DNA of 64,000 bases from Chitinophagaceae bacterium 26-R-25 (GTDB lineage: Bacteria > Bacteroidota > Bacteroidia > Chitinophagales > Chitinophagaceae): assembly GCA_029906195.1 (NCBI GenBank), contig JARWSJ010000002.1:744001-808000 (forward strand). Direction: 5' to 3'. The position numbers were made by a program, and so were the translations under genes. Positions 1 through 9,476 of the stretch are shown here, piece by piece (the stretch's first letter is position 1; every line of letters begins with the position of its first letter). The notes below the pieces were generated by a model. The model was not told where the DNA came from. It saw nothing but the letters and a program-made list of their open reading frames with translations, and searched no databases.

Positions 1-180
1 AACCTCGCTGTACAAAAGGCTTGTAGCGGCTCTTACCTGGTCATCTGTTTGATAGAAGTTAACATCTGAAACCGCGTCTTCAGGAGGTCTATCAAGAAAG
101 TTCTTTTTGCAACTTGATAATGCCGCAATGGCAAGTATCAATGTGCCGAAATAGTTTTTATATCTGATAATATTTTTCAT
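1..180 (-). CDS. SusD/RagB-family outer-membrane lipoprotein, N-terminal part
   Basis: Only the first 60 codons are in the window; the gene runs off the left edge. Reading leftwards from an ATG at 180, the protein begins with a short basic and hydrophobic signal sequence ending in a lipobox (ALSSC), followed by KKNFLDRPP, the typical start of SusD/RagB proteins. SusD proteins are surface lipoproteins that cap a partner SusC channel and bind glycans or other nutrients. The gene starts 12 bases after the stop of the upstream susC-type gene, as expected for a susCD pair. Substrate specificity cannot be read from this fragment. Confidence 0.88.
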   Translation of the reverse strand, partial: MKNIIRYKNYFGTLILAIAALSSCKKNFLDRPPEDAVSDVNFYQTDDQVRAATSLLYSEV

Positions 181-192
181 TTTACAAATAGT

Positions 193-3100
193 TTAGAAGT
201 TTACACTGATAGCTGCGTTGTACATTCTGGTTAGCGGGAAACGACCAAAGTCAATGCCGATTGACTGGTTGTATTTATCAGTGCCTGTGCCCACATAAGA
301 TCCGATCTCAGGGTCATATCCGCTGTAATGCGTTAACGTGAAAACGTTTTGAACACCCACAGTGGCACGGAAACCTTTGATCACTTTTGTATGGCCCAAC
401 CAATTTGCAGGAACATCGTATGTAAGTGAAACGTTCTTCAGCCTGAGGTAAGAACCGTCTTCTACAAATCGTGTTGTATTCTTAGCGTAGTTGTTGTCGC
501 TTGCGATCTGGTTATTGGTAATACGCGGAATCTCAGTTGTAGGATTGAGCAATTTTGGATTGCTTGGATCCTTGCCGTCGATCTTTGCATATTCCATTGC
601 TTTTGTTAACAGGTTTCTGCTAAGATTGATATTGTTAGGATTGCTCGCCTCTGCTGCTATGTAGTTGTAAATCTGGTTGCCATAAGTTCCGATAAACAGC
701 AAGCTCAATTCAAAACCTTTATAAGTGAATGTATTGGTAAGGCCACCTGTAAGTTTTGGCCATGGGTTACCAATGTTGGTCATATCATCAACGGTGATCT
801 TGCCGTCGCCATTGATGTCTTTGTATTTTACATCGCCTACCCAAAGTCCTGTGTTTGGATCTGCAGCAATTCTGTTGCCGGTGTTATCAACCGGTACAGG
901 GCTTTTGTTAATATCTGCAACAGACTGGAACAAGCCATCTGCAACGTATCCTCTGAACAACCATGGTTCCTGACCAAGAGCTACGCGTTGCTGCCAGTTG
1001 TTCATCCACCAGTTTGTTCTGTCGAGGGAAGACGCGCCTCTGTTAAGTGATTTTACGACGCTTTTGTAATGCGAGATATTCAGGTTCGCATCCCATTTAA
1101 AATCCCTGTTATCAATAATGGACGCGTTAATGGTAACATCCCAACCTTTGGTTCGCATGTCACCAGCGTTTGTCCATGGCGTTTGTACTGATCCGGGGCT
1201 TCCATTCGCACCCATATACCATGGAACAATAGCAAGGAATAGCATGTTACCTGTTGTTCTTTCATAGTAGTTTGCGTCAACGGTTATCCTGTTGTGCATG
1301 AAGCCCATATTGATACCATAGTTGTTGGTTTTTGTTTCTTCCCATTGCAGCGTAGGGTTTTTTAAACTCGCCGGAAGAAAGCCTGTTCCCCAAGGGGTAG
1401 CTCCCGTGGCCATACCTGCGTAAATGCCGGAGCCACCTCCCTGGTTACCGGTTAAACCTGCTTCGTATCTCAGCTTCAATTCACTAATCCATGAAACATT
1501 GAAGAATTTTTCCTGGCTCACTCTCCATGCAACGGACAGGGAAGGGAACTTGGCCCATCTGTTTTCCGGGCCAAAATATGGTGAACCATCCGTTCTGTAG
1601 CTCGTTTGCAAAATGTAACGGTTGTCATAGTTGTAAGCAAGCCTTGTAAGGTATGATTCCATTGCCCAAGAGGATTTGCCGCCGCCATTTGTTGCTGTAA
1701 GCGGATCTCCGGCGTTGACATCAAAAATGTCATTGGTAAGGAAACCTGTTCTGCCGCCTGAAAGCTGCTGCCATTTTGATTCCTGGGACTCGTGTGTTCC
1801 CATTACAGTGATATTGTGTTTGCCTATCTGTTTAATATACTCAAGCTGTTGGTTCCAGTTCCAGTATGAGCTGGACCATGTGCCGGAATTTAAAGAAGCG
1901 TTGGTGTTATAATGCCACTGGTCAATTTGGTAAGTGGGAGTGTAATAAGTGGATAAACCATTACCAAAAGCACCGTTCAAGGAAGTTCTGAATGTAAGGC
2001 CCTTTGCGAGTGTAATACCGATATTCAAGCCACTGGTCAGTTGTCTCTTTGTGTTGGTATTGGTGATAAGGTTTGCCAACGCAATTGGGTTAATTGGTGC
2101 ATATTGGTTAGCGCCGTTTACAGGATCGCTTCCGCCCCATGTACCGTCAAAATTTGTAACGGGAATTTGCGGTGTTAATCTTAAAGCATTTGCAATAAGC
2201 GGGCTTTGTGCATCAGCGTAGTTGGTTGTAACGAGGTTTTCGTTTGTTTGGTTAAAAGCTAGATTGGCGCCAATATTGAGCCAGGTTCTCGGTTTGTTAT
2301 CCAGGTTCAGCCTTGTTCCATACCTTTTAAAACCCGAACCTGCGGCCACACCTTGTTGATCGAGATATTCACCGGAAAGGTAGTAGGTGGTATTGCCACT
2401 ACCGCCGCTAAGGTTAAGCTGATGCTTGTTCATGGCAGCATTGTTAAATAACTCAGCTTGCCAGTCTGTTCCTGCACCCAGTAAAGACGAATCTAAAAAT
2501 TCAGCTGGAGTAGTACCGCCGGCAATAGCGTGATATTGTTTTACCATACTAGCATATTGAGAGAGGTTCATTACGCTAAGGCTGTTTGGTGGTGTTTGCA
2601 AACCATACTGATATCCATAATTGACTTTAAAGTCGCCTGCCTTGCCACGTTTGGTAGTAACGATTACTACGCCGTTTGTAGCTCTTGATCCATAGATCGC
2701 TGTAGCAGAAGGACCTTCCAGGATCTGTATGTCATCTATATCAGATGGGTTCAGTCCATTTAGCGGATTTGAAGATGTAGCATTTGCATTGGTAGTGTTA
2801 ACATTTTCCGGTACAGATTGCACACCATCAATAACATAAAGCGGTTGGGAAGTACCGTTTATGGTACTGATACCCCTGATGTTAACCGACATGGCACCAC
2901 CGGGCTGACCTGAGTTTTGTGTAACATACACGCCGGCAGCGCGGCCTTGCAGCGCTTGTTCCATTGTGGTGTTCACCGTTTTTTCAATGGCCTTGGCGTT
3001 TATAGAAGTTTGAGCAGTCGAAAGATTCGCTCTTTTGAGTGAACCGTAACCTACTACCACAATGTCACTCAACTGCGTTCTCGAGGCTTGCAGTACCACC

Positions 3101-3381
3101 GAAAAAATGTTGTTGGAGCCGATGGCCACTTCTTTGGTGGAAGTGCCCACATTACTCACTACAAGTGTGGTAGCGCCTTCGGGCACTTTGAGTGAGAATT
3201 TTCCATCGACATCTGTGAGTGTAACTACTTTGGTGTTTTTTACAGTAACCGTAGCGCGGGAGAGTGGGTTACCATTGTTGTCGCTTACAGTACCTGAGAT
3301 TGTTCTGCTTTGTGCCCACGAAACATGGCATAGGGCAAACGCAAAGAACAAGACTAGGACTAGCTTGGTCAATTTTGTCAT
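193..3381 (-). CDS. SusC/RagA-family TonB-linked outer-membrane receptor
   Basis: A 1062-aa outer-membrane importer. It has a signal peptide of about 23 residues ending in VSWAQ, a carboxypeptidase-D-like regulatory domain (about 28-100), the SusC linker motif DIVVVGYG (about 106-113), a plug domain to about 245 with the usual LYVIDGV and IYGSRATNGVV motifs, and a long 22-stranded barrel region ending in a terminal aromatic residue (VNF). There is no N-terminal STN domain, so it is probably not a sigma/anti-sigma signalling receptor. It is followed by a susD-type gene. The pair would import a carbohydrate or peptide using TonB energy; the neighbouring glycogen genes are divergent and do not by themselves show the substrate. 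Confidence 0.95.
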   Translation of the reverse strand: MTKLTKLVLVLFFAFALCHVSWAQSRTISGTVSDNNGNPLSRATVTVKNTKVVTLTDVDGKFSLKVPEGATTLVVSNVGTSTKEVAIGSNNIFSVVLQASRTQLSDIVVVGYGSLKRANLSTAQTSINAKAIEKTVNTTMEQALQGRAAGVYVTQNSGQPGGAMSVNIRGISTINGTSQPLYVIDGVQSVPENVNTTNANATSSNPLNGLNPSDIDDIQILEGPSATAIYGSRATNGVVIVTTKRGKAGDFKVNYGYQYGLQTPPNSLSVMNLSQYASMVKQYHAIAGGTTPAEFLDSSLLGAGTDWQAELFNNAAMNKHQLNLSGGSGNTTYYLSGEYLDQQGVAAGSGFKRYGTRLNLDNKPRTWLNIGANLAFNQTNENLVTTNYADAQSPLIANALRLTPQIPVTNFDGTWGGSDPVNGANQYAPINPIALANLITNTNTKRQLTSGLNIGITLAKGLTFRTSLNGAFGNGLSTYYTPTYQIDQWHYNTNASLNSGTWSSSYWNWNQQLEYIKQIGKHNITVMGTHESQESKWQQLSGGRTGFLTNDIFDVNAGDPLTATNGGGKSSWAMESYLTRLAYNYDNRYILQTSYRTDGSPYFGPENRWAKFPSLSVAWRVSQEKFFNVSWISELKLRYEAGLTGNQGGGSGIYAGMATGATPWGTGFLPASLKNPTLQWEETKTNNYGINMGFMHNRITVDANYYERTTGNMLFLAIVPWYMGANGSPGSVQTPWTNAGDMRTKGWDVTINASIIDNRDFKWDANLNISHYKSVVKSLNRGASSLDRTNWWMNNWQQRVALGQEPWLFRGYVADGLFQSVADINKSPVPVDNTGNRIAADPNTGLWVGDVKYKDINGDGKITVDDMTNIGNPWPKLTGGLTNTFTYKGFELSLLFIGTYGNQIYNYIAAEASNPNNINLSRNLLTKAMEYAKIDGKDPSNPKLLNPTTEIPRITNNQIASDNNYAKNTTRFVEDGSYLRLKNVSLTYDVPANWLGHTKVIKGFRATVGVQNVFTLTHYSGYDPEIGSYVGTGTDKYNQSIGIDFGRFPLTRMYNAAISVNF

Positions 3382-3589
3382 AACGGCAAGTTGTTTTGGT
3401 AAAAATAGATAGCAATTTGTAATAAGTTAGAATACTTTTTTATCACTTATATATGTTTTTCTGACAAGTTTTTTCGGCAAGTCCTTGTGTTCCATTAAAG
3501 TTTCAAAAGAAAGTTTCAGGGAGTTATAGTGATACTTTCTTAACTCATTTTGTACCGAAATATGGGAAGTTATTGGTTGTTAATTGCCA

Positions 3590-3697
3590 GGGAAAGTTGT
3601 TAGTTGATAGTTGTTAGTTGTTAGGAGGTAGGTTTCAATGGTGGCTATTTGAAAAAAAAAGGCCAACAACTAACAACTGTCAACTAACAACTTTCCC
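3590..3697. repeat. Intergenic inverted repeat, arms of tandem AGTTGTT units
   Basis: Two 33-nt arms (3590-3622 and 3665-3697) are reverse complements of each other with one G:T wobble position. Each arm begins or ends in GGGAAAGTTGTT and consists mainly of a 7-bp unit (AGTTGTT/AGTTGAT) repeated about four times. The loop is about 42 nt. It sits between the divergent starts of the susC-type gene and glgP, so it is not a simple terminator. It belongs to the hairpin family described in the findings. Confidence 0.85.
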
Positions 3698-3727
3698 GCG
3701 ACTCGCTTGTTTATATAACCTGTATTT

Positions 3728-3757
3728 CAACTCTCAATTCTCAATTCTCAATTTTCA
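3728..3757. repeat. Short tandem repeat of CTCAATT/TTCAATT
   Basis: Four near-copies of a 7-bp unit (CTCAATT, CTCAATT, CTCAATT, TTCAATT) lie just upstream of glgP. Similar TTCAATTT/TTGAAAATT strings occur at about 9410-9440 and 55309-55341. This is a single-arm form of the short-unit intergenic repeats seen elsewhere in the core part of the window. Confidence 0.7.
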
Positions 3758-3768
3758 ATTAATTAGCT

Positions 3769-6228
3769 ATGTCCAACACGCTGGTACAACAAAATGAAAG
3801 CATCAACAAAACGGAGGAAATAAAAGATTCCATACTCGAACATCTTTGTTTTAACCTGGGAAAGTCTCCCCGGATCGCCACCCTGCACGACTGGTACATG
3901 GCGACGGCCTATGCGGCACGAGAACGAATGATGCGCAACTTCGTGAGCTATACCGAAAAAATGCAAAACAAAACCCTCAAGATCGTGGGGTATCTATCAG
4001 CAGAGTTTTTGATGGGGCCACATCTGGGCAACGCACTTATCAACCTGGGCATAGAAAATGAAACAAAGAAAGCGATTGAGCAACTCGGTATTAATCTGAA
4101 TGACGTACTTGAACAGGAAGAGGAGCCCGGCCTTGGCAATGGCGGATTGGGAAGGCTGGCGGCATGCTATCTCGATTCACTGGCTACTTTGCAGGTGCCG
4201 GCAGTTGGTTATGGCATACGCTACGAATTTGGCATTTTCGATCAATACATCAAAGACGGCTGGCAGGTAGAAGCTACTGACAAGTGGCTGCGCAATGGCA
4301 ACCCCTGGGAAATTGTAAAGCCCGAACTTAATTATACCGTAAAGCTTGGCGGACACACTGAAAGCTATACAGACGACAAAGGCAACTACAGGGTAAGATG
4401 GATAGCAGAATCTGAGATCAAAGGCATAGCCTATGACACGCCGGTGCCCGGTTATAAAAACGGTGTGACCGGCATACTTCGTTTATGGAAATCTGAAGCA
4501 GTAGAGTCTTTCGATTTTCATGCGTTTGACAAGGGTGATTATTATGGGGCCGTGCATGAAAAAGTTTTTTCAGAAAACATTTCCAAGGTTTTATATCCAA
4601 ATGATGTTTCTGATGAAGGCAAAAGACTACGACTGTCCCAACAATATTTTTTCGTTTCATGCTCTTTGCAAAATGCCTTTCACATACTGCATTTGCGTGG
4701 GCTCAGCATTGATGAGTTTCCAGAATCGATGACGTTCCAGTTAAACGATACGCATCCTTCCATTGCCATAGCTGAACTGATGCGCTTACTCATTGATGAA
4801 CACCAGGTGAGCTGGGAGAAGGCCTGGGATATCACTAAAAAAGCATTCGCTTACACCAATCATACTCTACTACCAGAAGCGCTTGAAAAGTGGTCGCTGC
4901 CTTTGTTTGCGAATGTTTTGCCAAGACCACTGGAAATTATTTATGAGATCAACAGTCGTTTTCTTTTGACCATAAGGGACAAGTATCCCGGCGATGAGGA
5001 CAGGTTACGGCGCATGTCGATTATTGATGAACGCGGCAATAAGTCTGTTCGCATGGCTCATTTGGCAACCATTGGTAGTCATGCTATCAACGGTGTTTCT
5101 GCTTTGCACACAAAATTATTGAAGCAGGATGTATTGCATGATTTTTATGAATTGGAGCCGGATATTTTCTTCAATGTTACAAACGGCGTTACACCAAGAA
5201 GATGGATAAAATTATATAACCCACGACTGGCTTCGCTCATCACAACCCATATTGGCGAGAGCTGGGTAAATCATCTTGAAACAGATCTTGTGAAGCTGGA
5301 GCAATACGCAGATAACCCTGCCTTTCAGCAGGCATGGCATGATGTAAAGAGACAGAATAAAACCGATCTCGCACATTTGATACAAGCGATCGTCGGCACG
5401 AAAGTAAATCCTGATTCATTGTTTGACATACAGGTGAAACGTATTCATGAATACAAACGTCAGCATTTGAATGTGCTGTACATTGCGCATTTGTACAATC
5501 TCATAAAACAGAAACGTACAGAAGGTATTACTCCGCGAACCTTCATCTTTGGCGGGAAAGCAGCACCGGGATATTTTATGGCAAAGCTGATCATTAAACT
5601 GATCAACTCTGTTGGCGAAACCATTAACAACGATCCGGACGTAAACGGTTTGATCAGAGTGGTTTTCTTTCCCGATTTCAACGTGAAGAACGGCGCACAT
5701 GTTTACAAAGCAGCAGATTTGTCAGAACAAATTTCTACTGCCGGCAAAGAAGCATCGGGTACAGGCAACATGAAATTCGCCATGAATGGAGCGCTTACCA
5801 TTGGCACTTTTGACGGAGCCAACATAGAAATAATGGAATGTGTGGGAGAGGAAAATTTCTTCCTGTTTGGGTTACATGCCGCGGAGGTGGCTGAAACCAA
5901 ACGTAACGGCTACCATCCGTATGATATTTACAACAGTGACCAGGAATTGAAACAAGCGATTGATATGATTCAATCTGGCGCCTTCTCAAACGGCGACACC
6001 AGTGTTTTCAAACCATTCGTTGATACATTACTCAACTACGATCCTTTCCTGGTATTGAAAGACTTTCGTGCTTATGCAGAATGCCAGCAAAGGGTTTCTG
6101 ATGCGTATACCAACCAGAAAGAATGGACAAAAATGTCGATCCTGAATGTGGCAAGAATGGGTAAGTTTTCATCTGACAGGTCAGTGAAGGATTATTGTGA
6201 AAATATTTGGAAGGTAAGTCATGCTTAA
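3769..6228 (+). CDS. glgP: Glycogen/maltodextrin phosphorylase
   Basis: An 819-aa GT35 phosphorylase, normal length for the family, which releases glucose-1-phosphate from the non-reducing ends of glycogen or maltodextrin using pyridoxal phosphate. Visible landmarks are GNGGLGRLAACYLDS near residue 125, NDTHPSIAIAELMR in the middle, the IQVKRIHEYKRQ segment, and the PLP-site motif EASGTGNMKFAMNG, with the Schiff-base lysine at K669. The start is an ATG 3769 just after a run of CTCAATT repeats. A glgX-type debranching enzyme follows after 96 nt, suggesting a glycogen-breakdown unit. The intervening gap holds an inverted repeat. Confidence 0.95.
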   Translation: MSNTLVQQNESINKTEEIKDSILEHLCFNLGKSPRIATLHDWYMATAYAARERMMRNFVSYTEKMQNKTLKIVGYLSAEFLMGPHLGNALINLGIENETKKAIEQLGINLNDVLEQEEEPGLGNGGLGRLAACYLDSLATLQVPAVGYGIRYEFGIFDQYIKDGWQVEATDKWLRNGNPWEIVKPELNYTVKLGGHTESYTDDKGNYRVRWIAESEIKGIAYDTPVPGYKNGVTGILRLWKSEAVESFDFHAFDKGDYYGAVHEKVFSENISKVLYPNDVSDEGKRLRLSQQYFFVSCSLQNAFHILHLRGLSIDEFPESMTFQLNDTHPSIAIAELMRLLIDEHQVSWEKAWDITKKAFAYTNHTLLPEALEKWSLPLFANVLPRPLEIIYEINSRFLLTIRDKYPGDEDRLRRMSIIDERGNKSVRMAHLATIGSHAINGVSALHTKLLKQDVLHDFYELEPDIFFNVTNGVTPRRWIKLYNPRLASLITTHIGESWVNHLETDLVKLEQYADNPAFQQAWHDVKRQNKTDLAHLIQAIVGTKVNPDSLFDIQVKRIHEYKRQHLNVLYIAHLYNLIKQKRTEGITPRTFIFGGKAAPGYFMAKLIIKLINSVGETINNDPDVNGLIRVVFFPDFNVKNGAHVYKAADLSEQISTAGKEASGTGNMKFAMNGALTIGTFDGANIEIMECVGEENFFLFGLHAAEVAETKRNGYHPYDIYNSDQELKQAIDMIQSGAFSNGDTSVFKPFVDTLLNYDPFLVLKDFRAYAECQQRVSDAYTNQKEWTKMSILNVARMGKFSSDRSVKDYCENIWKVSHA

Positions 6229-6312
6229 CGCTTAAAGCCTAACGCCCAACGCTTAAAGCAAGTCGCAACGCATTTCGCAGCAGCGTTAAGCGTTAGGCAT
6301 TAAGCGTTCGGC
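6223..6312. repeat. Inverted repeat of TAACGCTT/AAGCCTAACGC units between glgP and glgX
   Basis: Arms 6223-6252 and 6283-6312 match as reverse complements at 25 of 30 positions, with a 30-nt loop. The left arm includes the glgP stop codon. The units (TAACGCTT, AAGCCTAACGC, CAACGCTT) recur at about 56985-57200 before and after the rseP/dxr boundary, so this is a dispersed family. It could damp readthrough or stabilise the glgP message, but there is no T-run for a classical terminator. Confidence 0.75.
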
Positions 6313-6324
6313 ATTTTTCAAACA

Positions 6325-8397
6325 ATGCAAGTCGCGAAAAAATACATCCACGAACACGGCGACACTTTTCCGCTGGGATCAACCATTGTTCCCGGAGGAG
6401 TGAATTTTTCTTTGTTCTGCAAAAACGGTACAGCTGTTGAGTTACTGTTATTTGACAATATAGAAGCCATCGAACCAACCAAAATAATAAAGCTCGATCC
6501 GAAAAGAAATCGCACCGATAGTTACTGGCACATATTTGTTCCCGGACTTCAAAGCGGACAATTGTATGCGTACAGAGTCGACGGCCCAAATGAGCCGGTA
6601 AATGGACACAGATACGATGCTGCGTCAATACTGCTCGATCCTTATGCAAATGTGGTGGCTGTGCCGGAAAAATACAACAGGCGCGCAAATGCCGATGAAA
6701 GGAAACGTGGAACACCAGCCATGAAAAGCGCAGTTGCCGACCTCTCGTTATACGATTGGGAAAACGATAAACTCATCGAACGGCCATTTGCAGAAACAGT
6801 GATTTACGAAGTACATGCTGCCGGATTTACACTCAATCCTAATTCAAATATCGACGACGCAAAACGCGGAACGTATAAAGGGTTTATTGAAAAAATTCCC
6901 TACCTCAAAGCGCTGGGCATTACGGCTGTAGAGCTGTTACCGGTGTTTCAGTTTGATGCGCAGGATAGCCCGGAGGGAATGATCAACTATTGGGGATATA
7001 GCCCCGTATCTTTCTTTGCGCCGCACCAGGCTTATAGTTCCTCAAAAGATCACATGCAGGTGCTTGATGATTTTCGCGACATGGTGAAAGCCTTGCACAA
7101 AGCAAATATTGAAGTGATACTCGATGTGGTATTCAATCATACGGCAGAAGGCAATCATGGAGGCCCTTCGTTCTGCTATCGTGGAATAGACAATTCAGTA
7201 TATTACCTTTTAGAGAAAGACAAACAATACTATTCAAATTTTTCAGGCACCGGCAACACACTAAATGCCAATCAACCGATCGTGCGAAGAATGATTATAG
7301 ATAGCTTGCGTTTTTGGGTTTCAGAAATGCATGTCGATGGCTTCCGTTTTGATCTTGCTTCCATTTTATCAAGAGATGAAAAGGGAACGGCAATCGAAAA
7401 TCCACCGGTGCTGTGGGACATCGATTCTGACCCGGAACTCGCAGGTACCAAGCTGATCGCCGAAGCATGGGATGCTGCAGGATTGTACCAGGTTGGTAGC
7501 TTTGCCGGCGACAGATGGAAGGAGTGGAACGGGGTATTTCGCGATGATGTTCGAAAATTTATGAGAGGAGATGAAAACGTTTTGTCGCAACTCGTAACCC
7601 GCCTGATAGGCAGTCCGGATATTTATAGTTATCGCAATCGCGGCCCGGAACAGAGCATCAATTTTGTTACTTGCCATGATGGGTTCACACTCAACGATCT
7701 CGTTTCCTACAACCAGAAACATAACGAGGCAAACAAGGAAAATAACCAGGATGGATGCAATGACAATTGCAGTTACAATTTCGGCATAGAAGGCCCGACC
7801 GATGATCCTGAAATTGAAGCTATTCGGAACCGACAGGTAAAGAATTTCCTTGCACTCACCTTGCTCTCCATTGGAACGCCCATGATACTGATGGGCGATG
7901 AAGTACGCAGAACACAAAACGGCAACAACAATGCCTATTGTCAGAATAATGAGTTGAGCTGGTTTGACTGGTCGCTGCTTGATAAGCATTCGGAGCTGTT
8001 GCGATTTACAAAAAAGCTAATCGGTATCCGGTTACAGCGCGACATGTCGAAAGCGGAATATACGATGACATTAAACGAACTGCTGGGCAAGGCCACTATC
8101 TCCTGGCATGGCGTTAAACTCAATGCAGCTGACTGGTTGCCAAACTCTCACTCAGTTGCTTTCACGGTAGAATCACTCAGTGGAAATTTGACCATGCATT
8201 TTATGCTCAACGCTCACAATCAACCTTTGGAGTTTGAATTGCCCGCTTCCCCGCCCGGCGTGCAATGGAAGCGATGGATAGATTCCTCACTTGCCTCTCC
8301 CGATGATATTTGCGACAGGAAAGACGCGAAAGAATTTGATGGCCGCAACTATAACGTTGAGAAGGTGGCGTTTGCGTTGTTGTTTTGGGAGAAGTGA
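6325..8397 (+). CDS. glgX: Glycogen debranching enzyme (isoamylase type, GH13)
   Basis: A 690-aa enzyme that hydrolyses alpha-1,6 branches of glycogen. It starts with a CBM48-like domain (TFPLGSTIVPGGVNFSLFCK) and continues into a GH13 barrel with region I VILDVVFNHTAEGN. The nucleophile is D343 in DGFRFD, the acid/base E380 in IAEAWD, and the third acid D452 in TCHDGFTL. All catalytic residues are present and the length is typical. It follows glgP on the same strand; GlgP shortens outer chains and GlgX removes the resulting stubs. Family members GlgX and TreX are hard to tell apart by eye. Confidence 0.92.
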   Translation: MQVAKKYIHEHGDTFPLGSTIVPGGVNFSLFCKNGTAVELLLFDNIEAIEPTKIIKLDPKRNRTDSYWHIFVPGLQSGQLYAYRVDGPNEPVNGHRYDAASILLDPYANVVAVPEKYNRRANADERKRGTPAMKSAVADLSLYDWENDKLIERPFAETVIYEVHAAGFTLNPNSNIDDAKRGTYKGFIEKIPYLKALGITAVELLPVFQFDAQDSPEGMINYWGYSPVSFFAPHQAYSSSKDHMQVLDDFRDMVKALHKANIEVILDVVFNHTAEGNHGGPSFCYRGIDNSVYYLLEKDKQYYSNFSGTGNTLNANQPIVRRMIIDSLRFWVSEMHVDGFRFDLASILSRDEKGTAIENPPVLWDIDSDPELAGTKLIAEAWDAAGLYQVGSFAGDRWKEWNGVFRDDVRKFMRGDENVLSQLVTRLIGSPDIYSYRNRGPEQSINFVTCHDGFTLNDLVSYNQKHNEANKENNQDGCNDNCSYNFGIEGPTDDPEIEAIRNRQVKNFLALTLLSIGTPMILMGDEVRRTQNGNNNAYCQNNELSWFDWSLLDKHSELLRFTKKLIGIRLQRDMSKAEYTMTLNELLGKATISWHGVKLNAADWLPNSHSVAFTVESLSGNLTMHFMLNAHNQPLEFELPASPPGVQWKRWIDSSLASPDDICDRKDAKEFDGRNYNVEKVAFALLFWEK

Positions 8398-8550
8398 GCA
8401 CACTGATGACGCAGATTGGACTGATTTACACTGATTTTGATAGCTGAGTAACCGAATAACTGAATAACTGATTGTGTGCCTGTTATTTTTATGTCGATTG
8501 GTTTTAAAAAAAATCCGTGTAAATCAGTCTAATCAGTGTCATCTGTGTGC
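8398..8550. repeat. Inverted repeat of ACTGATTT-type units, with a nested AATAACTG arm
   Basis: Arms 8398-8437 and 8511-8550 are 40 nt each and match as reverse complements at 35 positions. The arms are built from GCACACTGATGAC and GACTGATTTACACTGATTT segments. Inside the loop (8445-8473) lies a single stretch of the AATAACTG repeat that forms full hairpins at 58.6 and 59.5 kb. A related ACTGATTT repeat flanks the end of the MutS-like gene at 55.35 kb. It starts at the glgX stop codon. Confidence 0.8.
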
Positions 8551-8663
8551 CAAAAAAATCGCAGAAAGTGAAGTTTGGCCCGATAATTTCTAGCTATCAA
8601 AGATTTTTCTGAATTGATGTTTCGATCCGTTTAACTAGAAAATATTTTCTCAAAACTTTTTGA

Positions 8664-9329
8664 ATGATAAAAAGGGTAAGATTTGTAAAGATTGTTTCGA
8701 TGTTGATTTTGGGTAGCGTAATCTTTTTGTGCCAGGCGTGCAGTGCTTCGCAGGTAACCACCAGTCGGTCCGATGGCCGTGATACGGCAATTATGAACTT
8801 CCTTAAAAAACAGCCCGCGTTTTCGAAACTTTCCACTCGTGAGCGGGATGTGGTGTATTGGGTAAATGAAGTTCGAGTTCACCCACGCGAATTTTACGAT
8901 AAACACGTTGCATCGTATGTAAGTAGCAATGGGAGTTCACGCAATGCCAATGTGCGTTCCCTGAAAAATGAGCTTTACAAAGCAAGCCCGGTCACTCCGT
9001 TGATAGTGGTCTCTACGCTCAATCAAACGTCTAAAAATCATGCGACTGATTTGGCCCGTCATCAACAATTTTCTCATACCTCTTCCGATGGAACTTCCTT
9101 TAGCCGCCGCATGGCGAAGGCAGGAATATCTATATCGTGCTCGGAAAATATTTTTAACGGCGGCGAATCTGCATTGGATGCGGTGATTACCTTACTCATT
9201 GATGAAGGAGTTCCCGGCTATGGCCACAGGCGTAATCTTCTTAATAAGAAAGCGCGGCTTATCGGTGTGGCATTTGTTCCCTATAACTCAGGCAGTTTTA
9301 TTTTGGTACAGGATTTTGTATCTGAATAA
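8664..9329 (+). CDS. CAP-domain (SCP/PR-1-like) lipoprotein
   Basis: A 221-aa protein with a basic N terminus, a hydrophobic stretch and a lipobox (FLCQAC, Cys near residue 26), so it is probably an anchored periplasmic or surface lipoprotein. Residues from about 65 form a CAP domain: VYWVNEVRVHP, SKNHATDLARHQQFSH with the conserved His, SENIF, and GYGHRRNLLNK with the second His. Bacterial CAP proteins are widespread secreted proteins; most have no known enzymatic role. It stands alone between two inverted repeats. Function beyond the fold is not inferable. Confidence 0.87.
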   Translation: MIKRVRFVKIVSMLILGSVIFLCQACSASQVTTSRSDGRDTAIMNFLKKQPAFSKLSTRERDVVYWVNEVRVHPREFYDKHVASYVSSNGSSRNANVRSLKNELYKASPVTPLIVVSTLNQTSKNHATDLARHQQFSHTSSDGTSFSRRMAKAGISISCSENIFNGGESALDAVITLLIDEGVPGYGHRRNLLNKKARLIGVAFVPYNSGSFILVQDFVSE

Positions 9330-9369
9330 CCTGTGCCAGACGTGACTGGTTTTCAAAACCTCAAAACAT

Positions 9370-9440
9370 CTGCGCAAATCATCACAGGCAGCGTCATTTG
9401 CGTGCCTCTAATTTTCCATTTTCAACTTTCAATTTTCAAT
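9370..9440. repeat. Solo repeat arm plus TTCAATTT tandem
   Basis: The first half (9370-9407) resembles the right arm of the 55.35-kb inverted repeat (GCAAATCATCACAGGCAGCGTCATT versus GCAAATCATGACAATCAGCGTCATT, described by parts). The second half is a TTTCAATTTTCAATT tandem. No facing arm is visible, so this looks like a decayed or partial copy between two genes. Confidence 0.55.
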
Positions 9441-9476
9441 TCCCTTCACTACCTTACTCTCACATACCACCAAACT

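Noticed and set aside
9333-9476. Upstream start for the thioredoxin-domain gene
   Set aside because: It would translate an intergenic repeat and place the signal peptide 48 residues inside the protein.
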